Source: Streptomycetales bacterium (GTDB lineage Bacteria; Actinomycetota; Actinomycetes; Prado026). From it: a stretch of 16,095 nucleotides of DNA. The notes under the pieces were generated by a model. It saw only the letters and a list, made by a program, of their open reading frames with translations, had not been told where the DNA came from and did no database searches. The DNA lies in the NCBI GenBank assembly GCA_025361995.1, contig JANYIP010000380.1, positions 1 through 16,095 on the forward strand, read 5' to 3'. Each line of letters starts with the position of its first letter. Position 1 is the first letter of the stretch. The translations under genes were made by a program, and so were the position numbers. Positions 6,758 through 13,533 of this stretch are shown piece after piece.

Positions 6758-6770
6758 CCCCCATCGGGGG
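6758..6770 (-). promoter_or_regulatory. Hairpin that can mask the CAP gene ribosome binding site
   Basis: On the minus strand CCCCC (6770-6766), a GAT loop and GGGGG (6762-6758) form a five-pair GC stem whose 3' arm is the only Shine-Dalgarno-like sequence of the CAP gene. A second CCCCC at 6820-6816 could compete for the same G-run. Further small hairpins (6791-6802 and 6819-6832) make the leader structured. The pattern suggests translational control; I could not match it to a known riboswitch. Confidence 0.4.
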
Positions 6771-6892
6771 TCGGCGAGCCCGCCCTGATCACCCGTTCGG
6801 GTCAAGCCACTGCGAGGGGGTGCGTTTGCACCGGGTGGATTTCGTTCGCGTGCACCTGCGCCGGTCACGGCACGCGCGCCGATGATGCAAGA

Positions 6893-7031
6893 GAGATGAG
6901 GAGACGTCGGGGGCTTCCCCCCGGGGCGCGGTGTCGACAGGTCCCCCACTTGTACCGCTCGCCCCCGACAGTGCACGGAGGTACTCACCTCGACGGAAGG
7001 GCCGGACCCCCTGCGGGCCCGGCCCTTCCGC
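6893..7031 (+). ncRNA. 6C-like small RNA
   Basis: No convincing gene lies between the divergent CAP and glyoxalase-like genes, yet the plus strand ends in a strong hairpin, implying a short plus-strand transcript. The core at 6906-6969 is closed by a perfect 9-bp helix (6906-6914 with 6961-6969). It contains two C-rich elements: six C's after CUU at 6917-6922, and five C's (6943-6947) in the loop of a hairpin closed by GCGGU/ACCGC. Two C-rich stem-loops are the defining feature of the actinobacterial 6C RNA (Mycobacterium B11). The 5' end is not defined: I see no good -10, only GATGAT at 6881-6886. The family assignment is from memory of the motif and was not checked with a covariance model. 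Confidence 0.6.
6994..7030 (+). terminator. Terminator hairpin of the 6C-like RNA
   Basis: A 12-bp perfect inverted repeat (6994-7005 with 7019-7030) with a 13-nt loop ends 19 bp before the glyoxalase-like start codon. No T-run follows. Because the flanking genes are divergent, the only transcript it could end is a plus-strand RNA starting inside the intergenic region. Confidence 0.7.
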
Positions 7032-7049
7032 ATGAGGCAGGATGCGGGC

Positions 7050-7688
7050 ATGCGACTTGACCATGTCTCGTACGTCGCCACGCCGGGTCACCTGGCCGAT
7101 GTGGTTCAGCGGCTGGGCTCAGCCGCTGGAGCAGCCTTTGCCGACGGTGGCATCCACCCCCGGTTCGGCACCCGGAACTTCATCCTCCCGCTGGCCGGCG
7201 GAACGTACCTGGAGGTCGTCTCGACGCTGGACCACCCGGCCTCGGACCGGGCGCCCTTCGGTCAGGCGGTCAAGCAGCGCGCGGAGCACGGCGGCGGCTG
7301 GCTCGGCTGGGTGGTCGCGGTCGACGACATCTCCCCGGTCGAGACGCGGATCGGACGTACGGCAGTCGAGGGCAACCGGCACCGCCCGGACGGGTACGAC
7401 CTGCGCTGGCGCCAGGTGGGCGTGATCGACCTGATCGAGGACCCGCAGCTGCCGTTCTTCATCCAGTGGCTGTGCGAGCGGTCCGAGCACCCGTCCTACG
7501 GCGGCTCACGCGACCTCCACATCGACCGGATGGAGATCTGCGGCGACCCGGACACGGTGTCCGAGTGGCTGGGCGAGCCGTCGAACCACCCGCTCGACAA
7601 CATCGACGTCGAGTGGGTCGACAGCGAGGAGCCGGGCCTCGTCGCGGTGCACCTCGCGACCGCCCACGGGACGATCCGGATCGACTAG
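7050..7688 (+). CDS. Glyoxalase-like (VOC superfamily) protein
   Basis: The 212-aa product resembles the Glyoxalase_3-like branch of the VOC fold (paired beta-alpha-beta-beta-beta modules, often metal-binding). The first module begins MRLDHVSYVA, with His at residue 5 a possible metal ligand, and continues through RFGTRNFILPLAGGTYLEVVSTLD. LGWVVAVDDI belongs to the central part, and the second half includes FFIQWLCERSEHPSYGG and the repeat-like LHIDRMEICGDPDTVSEWLG. The substrate is unknown. I chose the ATG at 7050, with GGCAGGA about 7 nt upstream, over an ATG at 7032 that abuts the 6C terminator hairpin. It converges with the aldo/keto reductase gene; the stops are 24 nt apart with a stem-loop between them. 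Confidence 0.82.
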   Translation: MRLDHVSYVATPGHLADVVQRLGSAAGAAFADGGIHPRFGTRNFILPLAGGTYLEVVSTLDHPASDRAPFGQAVKQRAEHGGGWLGWVVAVDDISPVETRIGRTAVEGNRHRPDGYDLRWRQVGVIDLIEDPQLPFFIQWLCERSEHPSYGGSRDLHIDRMEICGDPDTVSEWLGEPSNHPLDNIDVEWVDSEEPGLVAVHLATAHGTIRID

Positions 7689-7706
7689 CGAGCCGCGGAA
7701 GCCGGA

Positions 7707-7726
7707 CCAGCGCTAGTGCGCGCTGG
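7707..7726. terminator. Stem-loop between convergent genes
   Basis: A 7-bp inverted repeat (7707-7713 with 7720-7726) overlaps the end of the aldo/keto reductase gene. An alternative 6-bp pairing (7685-7690 with 7711-7716) reaches back to the glyoxalase-like stop codon. There is no T-run; it could serve as a bidirectional terminator. Confidence 0.35.
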
Positions 7727-8738
7727 ACCCGGCCCACAAGTTGATGCCGCCCTCGACCGCGTGCGCGTCGATCGCGTCGAGCTCGTCTGCGGTGAACCCC
7801 AGATTCCCCAGCGCCGCCACGTTGTCCTCCAGCTGGGCCACGCTGCTCGCCCCGATCAACGTCGTCGTGACACGCGGGTCGCGCAGTGTCCAGGCCAGCG
7901 CCAGCTGGGCCAGCGACTGACCGCGGCCGGCCGCCATCGCCGCTAGCGCGCGGATGTGCGTCAGGTTCTGCTCGGTCAGCAGGTCCGGTGACAGCGACTT
8001 CCCCTGACTGGCCCGCGAGCCGGCCGGGATGCCGTCCAGGTACTTGTCCGTCAGCATTCCCTGGGCCAGCGGCGAGAAGGTGATGCACCCGGCGCCCACC
8101 TCGTCGAGGGTGTCCAGCAGGCCGCCCTCGATCCAGCGGTTGAGCAGCGAGTACGACGGCTGGTGGATCAGCAGCGGGGTGCCCAGCTCCCGCAGGATCG
8201 CTGCCGCCTCGGCGGTACGCTCCGCGGAGTACGAGGAGATCCCGACGTACAGCGCCTTGCCGGCCCGGACGGCGGCGTCGAGCGCACCCATCGTCTCCTC
8301 GAGCGGGGTCAGCGGGTCGAGGCGGTGGCTGTAGAAGATGTCGACGTAGTCGAGCCCCATCCGGGCCAGACTCTGGTCGAGCGAGGCGGTCAGGTACTTG
8401 CGCGACCCCCACTCTCCGTACGGACCCGGCCACATGTCGTACCCGGCCTTGGTCGAGATCACGAGCTCGTCTCGGTACGGGCGCAGGTCCTCGCGCATGA
8501 GCCGGCCGAAGTTGATCTCGGCGCCGCCGTAGGGCGGGCCGTAGTTGTTGGCCAGGTCGAAGTGCGTGATGCCCAGGTCGAAGGCCCGGCGCAGGATCGC
8601 GCGCTGACCGTCGATCGGCCGGTCGTCGCCGAAGTTGTGCCACAGGCCGAGCGAGACGGCGGGCAGCTGAAGCCCGCTGCGACCGCAGCGGCGGTAGGTC
8701 ATGGAGTCGTAGCGCGTCGGCGCGGCGTCGTAGGGCAT
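7713..8738 (-). CDS. gpr: Aldo/keto reductase, L-glyceraldehyde 3-phosphate reductase (YghZ) type
   Basis: This 341-aa NADPH-dependent aldo/keto reductase closely resembles E. coli YghZ (Gpr). That enzyme reduces L-glyceraldehyde 3-phosphate and small aldehydes such as methylglyoxal. The catalytic tetrad is visible: Asp61 and Tyr66 in THFDLANNYGPPYGGAE, Lys97 in ISTKAGYDMWPGPYG, and His138 in IFYSHRLDP. LLIHQPSYSLLNRW and FSPLAQGMLTDKYL are further near-identical family blocks, and the C-terminal cofactor-phosphate region TTTLIGASSVAQLEDNV is present. Length is normal. The ATG at 8738 has no Shine-Dalgarno, but CAGAAT (8750-8745) lies 6 nt upstream, suggesting a leaderless transcript. It lies 34 nt downstream of sthA on the same strand, so both genes relate to NADPH use and detoxification. 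Confidence 0.92.
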   Translation of the reverse strand: MPYDAAPTRYDSMTYRRCGRSGLQLPAVSLGLWHNFGDDRPIDGQRAILRRAFDLGITHFDLANNYGPPYGGAEINFGRLMREDLRPYRDELVISTKAGYDMWPGPYGEWGSRKYLTASLDQSLARMGLDYVDIFYSHRLDPLTPLEETMGALDAAVRAGKALYVGISSYSAERTAEAAAILRELGTPLLIHQPSYSLLNRWIEGGLLDTLDEVGAGCITFSPLAQGMLTDKYLDGIPAGSRASQGKSLSPDLLTEQNLTHIRALAAMAAGRGQSLAQLALAWTLRDPRVTTTLIGASSVAQLEDNVAALGNLGFTADELDAIDAHAVEGGINLWAGSSAH

Positions 8739-8772
8739 GCCGACATTCTGCCGCGTCCGCCTGACCCGCGCG

Positions 8773-10185
8773 CTATCCGATCAGCCTGCGGACAGCCCGC
8801 ATCTTGTTGACCGCGTCGAGCGCCGCCACCTTGTACGCCTCGGACAGCGTCGGGTAGTTGAACACCGTGTCCACCAGGTGGTCCACGGTGCCGCCGCAGG
8901 TCATGATCGCCTGCCCGATGTGCACTATCTCGGTCGCGTACGAGCCGAAGACGTGCACGCCGAGCAGGTGCCGGGTCTCGGTCGAGACCAGCAGCTTGAG
9001 CATCCCGTACGAGTCGCCGATGATCTGGCCGCGGGCCAGCTCGCGGTAGCGCGAGATCCCCACCTCGTACGGCACCGACGACGAGGTGAGTTCGTCCTCG
9101 GACCGGCCGCAGTAGCTGATCTCCGGGATCGTGTAGATGCCGATCGGCTGCAGCGCGATCAGCGAGTTCGCCGGCTCTCCGAACGCGTGGTACGCCGCCA
9201 GCCGGCCCTGCTCCATCGAGGTCGCGGCCAGCGCCGGGAAGCCGATCACGTCGCCGACGGCGTAGATGTGGTCGACCTTGGTGCGGAAGGTGTCGTCCAC
9301 CGAGATCCGGCCGCGGTCGTCGGACTCCAGGCCGGCCGCACCCAGCTCCAGCGCCTCGGTCGAGCCCTGCCGGCCGGCCGAGTACATGACGGTGTCCGCC
9401 GGGATCTGCTTGCCGCTGTCGAGGGTGGTGACCGTACCGTCCTCGACCGCCTCGACCCTGGCCACGTTCTCGCCGAAGCGGAACGAGACGGACAGGTCGC
9501 GCAGGTGGAACTTCAGTGCCTCGACGATCTCGGAGTCGCAGAAGTCCAGCATCCGGTCACGGCGCTCGACCACGGTGACCCGGGTGCCCAGCGCGGCGAA
9601 CATCGACGCGTACTCGATGCCGACCACGCCGGCACCGACGATCAGCATCGTGCGCGGGACCTCGCGCATCGACAGGATCCCGTCCGAGTCGACGATCCGG
9701 CGCTCGTCGAAGTCGACGTGCTCGGGCCGGGCCGGCCGGGTCCCGGACGCGATGACGATCTTCTCCGCGCTGACCCGTCGCTCCAGCCCGGTCTCGGGTG
9801 CTTCGACGACGAGGGTGTGCGGGTCCACGAACTTGGCGGTGCCGTGCACGAGGTCGACGTTGTTGCGGAAGAGCTGACTGCGGATGATCTCGATCTCACG
9901 GCCGATGACGTGCTGGGTGCGGGAGAGCAGGTCCTGGACGGTGATCGTCTCCTTGACCCGGTAGTTCTGCCCGTACAGCTCGCGCATGTTGAGCCCGGTG
10001 AGGTAGAGGACCGCCTCGCGCAGGGTCTTGGACGGGATCGTCCCGGTGTTGATGCAGACACCGCCGACCATGTTGCGCCGCTCGATGACAGCGGCTCGCC
10101 GGCCGAGCTTGGCCGCGGCGATCGCTGCCTTCTGCCCACCTGGTCCCGAACCGATCACGAGCAGGTCGTACTCGTAGTCCCCCAC
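8773..10185 (-). CDS. sthA: Soluble (Si-specific) pyridine nucleotide transhydrogenase
   Basis: This FAD flavoprotein exchanges hydride between NADPH and NAD+ in the cytosol. The FAD-binding motif GSGPGG is at about 12-17, the NAD(P)-binding motif VGAGVVGIEYASMF is mid-protein, and the second FAD motif is HIYAVGDVIG. It is a member of the dihydrolipoamide dehydrogenase family, but the redox disulfide is broken: GGVCINTGTIPSK keeps Cys44 and has Thr49 where the second Cys would be. That is the usual signature of soluble transhydrogenases rather than dihydrolipoamide dehydrogenase. I prefer the GTG at 10185 (470 aa): GAGGG lies 5 nt upstream and the protein then starts MGDYEYDLLVIGSG, the usual family length. 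The ATG at 10197 would add four residues and lacks a site. The transporter gene ends 72 nt upstream. Confidence 0.95.
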   Translation of the reverse strand: MGDYEYDLLVIGSGPGGQKAAIAAAKLGRRAAVIERRNMVGGVCINTGTIPSKTLREAVLYLTGLNMRELYGQNYRVKETITVQDLLSRTQHVIGREIEIIRSQLFRNNVDLVHGTAKFVDPHTLVVEAPETGLERRVSAEKIVIASGTRPARPEHVDFDERRIVDSDGILSMREVPRTMLIVGAGVVGIEYASMFAALGTRVTVVERRDRMLDFCDSEIVEALKFHLRDLSVSFRFGENVARVEAVEDGTVTTLDSGKQIPADTVMYSAGRQGSTEALELGAAGLESDDRGRISVDDTFRTKVDHIYAVGDVIGFPALAATSMEQGRLAAYHAFGEPANSLIALQPIGIYTIPEISYCGRSEDELTSSSVPYEVGISRYRELARGQIIGDSYGMLKLLVSTETRHLLGVHVFGSYATEIVHIGQAIMTCGGTVDHLVDTVFNYPTLSEAYKVAALDAVNKMRAVRRLIG

Positions 10186-10257
10186 GGGGGCCCTCATCTC
10201 TGGGCAAGTCGGGTGCGGCCAGTTCAGCGTGGACAGCCTGCCGCTGGAATGTTTCGC

Positions 10258-11079
10258 TTACAAGTCTGCATGCCGGGCCAGCGCGAGGCAGCCGCCGAGC
10301 GCCACGACGAATCCAGCCACCGCGACCGGTACGAAATCAGGCCTGGCCCGGTCGCCCAGCAGCGTCAGCCCGATCAGGGCCGGCACCGTGGTCTCGATCG
10401 CGAAGGTGATCGCGGCGACCGTGGTCACCGACCCGCGCTGCAGCGCCGCCGAGAAGACGAGCACGCCCAGGACCCCGTACCCGACGAGCGACCAGGCGAC
10501 CGGATCACCGACCAGGTGCCACAGCGGGTGCGGCAGCTGCAACGTACGGGCCGCCACACCGACCCCGCCGAAGGCGAGCCCAGCATCGGCGGCCAGGATC
10601 GCCCCGGCCAGCGACGGACGTACCCGCGACGTGCCGCCGGCCACCGCCACCGCGACCAGGACGCCGGCCAGCAGCAGCCAGCCGCCGCGGGTCGAGATGG
10701 CCTTGCCCGGGTCGGGCTGGGCGCTGGCGGCCAGCAGCACCAGGCCGACCGCCACGGCGCCGAGGGCCACCCACTCGGCCAGCTTGAGGCGGACGTGCAG
10801 GAACCGCGCTGCCAGCACCGCCGTGACCCCGATGCTGGATGCGACGGTGGACTCGACGAGGAAGAGCGGCAGCGTCCGCAGCGCCAGCACGGAGGCGGCG
10901 AAGCCGACCGCGTCGAAGCCCAGACCCAGCAGGTACGGGCCCTGGCGCAGCAGCCGGAACAGCAGTCTCGGGTCGAGTGCCGCGCTGGTCGCCGTACGCC
11001 CGGCGGCCACCGCCTGCAAGATCGACCCGATCCCGTAGCAGACGGCGCACGTGAACGCTCCGAGGAGGCCGAGACTCAC
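10258..11079 (-). CDS. DMT/EamA-like multispan membrane transporter
   Basis: This 273-aa very hydrophobic protein has about nine or ten membrane helices and the layout of drug/metabolite transporter (EamA-type) proteins. The two halves are visible: LGLLGAFTCAVCYGIGSILQAVA to VALGAVAVGLVLLAAS, and WLLLAGVLVAVAVAGG to VAVAGFVVALGGCLALA. The second half keeps the 'TFAIETTVPALIGLTLLGDR' stretch, comparable to the EamA motif where a new auxiliary helix is followed by a Gly-Asp/Glu turn. The substrate cannot be read from sequence. The start is the GTG at 11079, with GGGAG 10 nt upstream. It is followed by sthA after 72 nt. A strong terminator for an upstream transcript ends about 40 bp before its start, so it needs its own promoter, which I could not identify. 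Confidence 0.85.
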   Translation of the reverse strand: MSLGLLGAFTCAVCYGIGSILQAVAAGRTATSAALDPRLLFRLLRQGPYLLGLGFDAVGFAASVLALRTLPLFLVESTVASSIGVTAVLAARFLHVRLKLAEWVALGAVAVGLVLLAASAQPDPGKAISTRGGWLLLAGVLVAVAVAGGTSRVRPSLAGAILAADAGLAFGGVGVAARTLQLPHPLWHLVGDPVAWSLVGYGVLGVLVFSAALQRGSVTTVAAITFAIETTVPALIGLTLLGDRARPDFVPVAVAGFVVALGGCLALARHADL

Positions 11080-11126
11080 GCGCGTGTCGCTCCCAGGTCT
11101 GGCCCGCGGATCGGGCTATAAAAGAG

Positions 11127-11163
11127 GTAAGGCCCCTCGAAGTATGAGTTCGAGGGGCCTTAC
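11127..11163 (-). terminator. Strong intrinsic terminator on the minus strand
   Basis: A perfect 15-bp inverted repeat (11127-11141 with 11149-11163) with a 7-nt loop is followed on the minus strand by CTCTTTTATAG, a true U-tract. On the plus strand no T-run follows. It therefore ends a minus-strand transcript coming from 11164 or above, either the candidate structured RNA or the operon upstream of it. Confidence 0.85.
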
Positions 11164-11318
11164 GCATGACCACTGCCTGTCGTTCACGGTTGCCCGGTCC
11201 CGACGCGGCGCCGAGTGACGTCGGCCCCTCACCTGCTCGCCAGTTGCCCGGCTGCCAGCGAAGATCGTGATCGCCAGCCAGTCCGTCCGCACCGCTGCGT
11301 CGTCATCCACAGCGTCCT

Positions 11319-11358
11319 CGGGTTGCCCCTCGGACGACCCTCCGGGTTGCCCCTCGGA
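11319..11358. repeat. Two 16-bp direct repeats, 24 bp apart
   Basis: CGGGTTGCCCCTCGGA occurs exactly at 11319-11334 and 11343-11358. On the minus strand each copy is a GCAA-capped hairpin arm of the candidate structured RNA, so the repeat is probably a duplicated RNA helix rather than a mobile or CRISPR element. Confidence 0.8.
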
Positions 11359-11487
11359 TCTGGTACGCCGGTCTCTGCCCGACCCGCTTTCGGCCCGTCT
11401 GGGCCACCACCCGAGTGAGTCTCCTCACCCTTGCGGCCGCTGGGGTTTCCCCCGGCGAGGCCCGCCGTTTCCGTTGGCGTGGGGAGA

Positions 11488-11516
11488 TTTCTACGGGACC
11501 CCGGCGCGACACGCAA
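11488..11516 (-). promoter_or_regulatory. Candidate promoter for the structured RNA
   Basis: On the minus strand TTGCGT (11516-11511) and TAGAAA (11493-11488) are separated by exactly 17 nt. Each keeps about half or more of the sigma-A consensus, and together they predict a transcript start near 11481. It lies about 20 bp after the UPF0303 stop codon. Confidence 0.35.
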
Positions 11517-11536
11517 GGGGTAGAGGGCACGAATCC

Positions 11537-12034
11537 TCAAGATCTTTTCTGCAGCGCCTCCAGAGCCTCCACGGCGAGCGCGTGATCGTCGAGGTGCGGC
11601 AGCCCGGAGACCAGGATCACCCCGACCCGGCTGACGCCACCGCCACTCCCGCGGACCATGATCGGGACCCCGCCACCGTGAGCCGCGTAGTCGTCCTCGG
11701 ACAGGCCGGTGTGCTCGGTGAAGGTCTTTCCGGCGGCATCGTGCTCCAGCCGGTAGTACAGGGTCGAGTGACCCAGTTCCTCGACCAGCCGGGCCTTGCG
11801 GGCGATCCAGGAGTCGTTCGCGACGCTGCTCCCGTCGAGAGCGGCACGGAAGAGCACCTGCTCCAGACCGCGGATCTCCACGACGATCGGCAGCCCGCGC
11901 TCGCGGCCCAGCGAGACGGCGATCAGGCCGAGGTCGACGGCGTCGGAGTTGGAGAACCGCCCCAGGGCGAGCCGCTGCTCCTGGGCCACGACATCTGCCG
12001 CGGTCAGCACCGCTGGCTCGTCAGCCGAGGTCAC
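11537..12034 (-). CDS. UPF0303 / HbpS-GlcG-like (heme-degrading domain) protein
   Basis: The 165-aa product resembles UPF0303 proteins, which share the PF03928 fold with HbpS and GlcG and are sometimes annotated as heme-degrading. Recognisable blocks are FSNSDAVDLGLIAVSLGRERGLPIVVEI, QVLFRAALDGSSVANDSWIARKARLVEELGHST, and the Gly-rich HGGGVPIMVRGSGGGVSRVGVILVSGLPHLDDHALAVEAL near the C-terminus. No catalytic role is established for this branch. The GTG at 12034 overlaps the TGA of the upstream DUF445 gene (GTGA, a 4-nt overlap), and AGGTGAT precedes it, so translation is probably coupled. The frame continues upstream to 12166 inside DUF445, but that part is a shadow. It is the last gene of the minus-strand operon, followed by the GNRA-rich region. 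Confidence 0.87.
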   Translation of the reverse strand: MTSADEPAVLTAADVVAQEQRLALGRFSNSDAVDLGLIAVSLGRERGLPIVVEIRGLEQVLFRAALDGSSVANDSWIARKARLVEELGHSTLYYRLEHDAAGKTFTEHTGLSEDDYAAHGGGVPIMVRGSGGGVSRVGVILVSGLPHLDDHALAVEALEALQKRS

Positions 12035-13287
12035 GAGATCACCTGCGTGATGGCCTGGATCGCGAGCCCAGCCAGAGCCCCGACTACCGTCCCGTTGATG
12101 CGGATGTACTGCAGGTCGCTGCCCACCTGGAGCTCGATCTTGCGTGCCGTCTCCACCCCGTCCCACCTCTCCACCGTGTCGGTGATCACTGTCGTCAGCT
12201 CGGCGCTGTAGTTGGTCGTCACGTGGGCGACGACGTCCTCGACCCAGCCGTCCACCTTGGCGGCCAGCTCGGGCTCATCGGCGAGCCGCCGGCCCAGATC
12301 CGCGAGCGCACTGCGCACGCGCAGCCGCAGCTCGCTGGCAGGGTCGTCGACTGCCTCGAGCACCAGCCGGCGCAGCGTCCCGGCGGCGTTGCCCACGGCA
12401 CGACGTACCTCCTGGTGGGCCAGGAGCTTGACCTTGAGGCCGTCCACGCGCTCCTGGGTCGCCGGATCGGTGCGCAAGTCCTGGGCGAACTTCGCCAGGT
12501 ACGTGTCGAAGGAGGCGCGCAGCGGGTGCTCCGGGTTGGCCCGTACCTCGCCGGCGACGCGCAGCACCTCCGCGTACACGCGCTCGGCGATCGCCTCGTC
12601 GACGAACCGGGGTGACCAGGACGGCGCCTGCCGGGCCACGACGTCGACCACGGAGTCGCGGTTGTCCAGCAGCCAGGTGTGCACGTTGTCGATGGTCAGG
12701 TCGACCAGGCCGCGGTGCGAGCCGTCCTCGACCAGCTGGCCCAGCAGTTTCCCCAGCGGCGGCCCGGCCGGGATCGCGGCGACCCGTTGGGTGATCACCT
12801 GGTCGAGCACGGCCTGGACGTCCTCGTCGCGCAGGACCCCGATGCCTGCGCGCAGGACGGTGGCGATCTCGGCGGTGACCCGCTCGGCGTTCTCCTCACG
12901 GGCGACCCACGCGCCCACCCGGCTCGCGAGCCCGGCCCGCCGCAGCCGGTCGCGGATCACGTCCTCGGCCAGGAAGTTGGTGCCGACGAAGTCGCCCAGG
13001 CTCTGCCCGATCGCGGCCTTGCGGGTCGGGATGATCGCGGTGTGCGGGATCGGCAGGCCGAGCGGGCGACGGAACAGGGCGGTCACCGCGAACCAGTCAG
13101 CAAGCCCACCGACCATGCCGGCCTCAGCGGCCGCCCGGACGTACCCCACCCAGGTCGGGACGCTCCCGCCGGCGTGCCCGGCGCGCAAGGTGATGACGTA
13201 CGTCGCGGCAGCCACGACCAGGAGGCCGCCGGCGATCGCCTTCATCCGACGCAGACCGCTGCGGCGCGCGCCGTCGGCTAGCGACAA
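12031..13287 (-). CDS. DUF445 family membrane-anchored protein
   Basis: This 418-aa member of DUF445 (YjiN/YheB-like) has unknown biochemical function. It has a hydrophobic helix at each end: KAIAGGLLVVAAATYVITL (about 16-34) and VVGALAGLAIQAITQVI near the C-terminus. The family-typical segment EAGMVGGLADWFAVTALFRRPLGLPIPHTAIIPTRKAAIGQSLGDFVGTNFL is at about 55-106. Between the membrane helices lies a long helical domain, probably coiled and exposed on one side of the membrane. The listed start is the TTG at 13287, 11 nt after the DUF5302 stop; there is no good Shine-Dalgarno. The ATG at 13245 (MKAIAGG) is an alternative that still retains the first membrane helix. The stop overlaps the start of the UPF0303 gene by 4 nt. 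Confidence 0.9.
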   Translation of the reverse strand: MSLADGARRSGLRRMKAIAGGLLVVAAATYVITLRAGHAGGSVPTWVGYVRAAAEAGMVGGLADWFAVTALFRRPLGLPIPHTAIIPTRKAAIGQSLGDFVGTNFLAEDVIRDRLRRAGLASRVGAWVAREENAERVTAEIATVLRAGIGVLRDEDVQAVLDQVITQRVAAIPAGPPLGKLLGQLVEDGSHRGLVDLTIDNVHTWLLDNRDSVVDVVARQAPSWSPRFVDEAIAERVYAEVLRVAGEVRANPEHPLRASFDTYLAKFAQDLRTDPATQERVDGLKVKLLAHQEVRRAVGNAAGTLRRLVLEAVDDPASELRLRVRSALADLGRRLADEPELAAKVDGWVEDVVAHVTTNYSAELTTVITDTVERWDGVETARKIELQVGSDLQYIRINGTVVGALAGLAIQAITQVIS

Positions 13288-13298
13288 GGTGGCCAGCG

Positions 13299-13532
13299 TC
13301 AGCCGCCGCTCTTGCGACGGAACTCGCGCTGCCGCTTGGAGTTGCTGGTCCGGTCCGAGGCCTTGCTGCCGCCACTGGCGTGATCGTCGCTGCCGATGCC
13401 GCCCTTGCCGTGCTTGCGGTCGAGTGCCGCACGGAACCTGTCGCGCAGGTCGTCTCCGGTGCTCGCTGGGCTGGCTGTGGCGTCGGCTGAGCTGGTAGCT
13501 GGCTCGGTCTGCTCTTCGGGGGTGTTCGACAT
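13299..13532 (-). CDS. DUF5302 small basic protein
   Basis: This 77-aa protein matches the pattern of the actinobacterial DUF5302 family of unknown function. It has an acidic/Ser-Thr N-terminus (MSNTPEEQTEPATSS), a short predicted helix DDLRDRFRAALDRKHGK, and a C-terminal basic tail ending KRQREFRRKSGG. The FR-ALDRK helix and the -FRRKSG ending are what I recognise. It is probably disordered except for the helix. The ATG at 13532 begins 1 nt after the TGA of the alcohol dehydrogenase gene, with GGGTGAC and GGGGGAG upstream, so it is likely coupled to it. An in-frame extension to 13583 lies inside the dehydrogenase gene and is not needed. Confidence 0.88.
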   Translation of the reverse strand: MSNTPEEQTEPATSSADATASPASTGDDLRDRFRAALDRKHGKGGIGSDDHASGGSKASDRTSNSKRQREFRRKSGG

Positions 13533-13533
13533 G

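Larger units (their letters stand above)
11119..11481 (-). ncRNA. Candidate structured RNA rich in GNRA-capped hairpins, unassigned
   Basis: Positions 11164-11536 hold no convincing gene, but the minus strand reads as a chain of hairpins with GNRA tetraloops. They are GGGG-GAAA-CCCC (11453-11442); a 7-bp stem with a GAGA loop (11430-11413); two GGG-GCAA-CCC hairpins (11353-11344 and 11329-11320); a 5-bp stem with GCAA (11252-11239); and CGG-GCAA-CCG (11196-11187). The copy at 11336-11313 extends to a 5-bp outer stem separated by a symmetrical GA/GA internal loop, a typical folded-RNA feature. A GCCC-AGAC-GGGC hairpin lies at 11405-11392. A promoter-like pair lies just upstream, and the RNA would end at a U-tract terminator, giving about 360 nt. 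I could not match RNase P RNA, tmRNA, SRP RNA or a riboswitch. A structured 3' UTR of the UPF0303 operon is the main alternative. Confidence 0.5.

Noticed and set aside
6755..7000. c-di-AMP (ydaO-type) riboswitch upstream of the CAP gene
   Set aside because: These often precede wall-active secreted proteins in Actinobacteria, but I could not find the conserved core segments on the minus strand; only a GGGGGACC fragment resembles it, and it lies in the antisense of the 6C-like RNA.
8737..11121. 794-aa plus-strand frame antisense to sthA and the transporter
   Set aside because: It is rich in Arg/Asp/His/Gln and antisense to sthA, a clearly recognisable enzyme; a typical high-GC antisense open frame.
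11303..11311. Third DnaA-box-like 9-mer (TCATCCACA)
   Set aside because: Single, imperfect copy without a partner; likely chance.
11319..11358. CRISPR-like direct repeats
   Set aside because: Only two copies, an 8-bp gap, and each copy is half of a GNRA hairpin; no cas genes nearby.
11119..11536. RNase P RNA, tmRNA or SRP RNA
   Set aside because: The size would suit RNase P RNA or tmRNA, but the conserved GAGGAAAGUCC and ACAGAAC segments, the tmRNA GGUUUCGAC start and the SRP GGAAGCAGCC loop are all absent.
11229..11540. 103-aa minus-strand open frame in the gap before UPF0303
   Set aside because: Composition is Arg/Gly/Pro-rich with no domain, it overlaps the UPF0303 stop, and the region is better explained as structured RNA.
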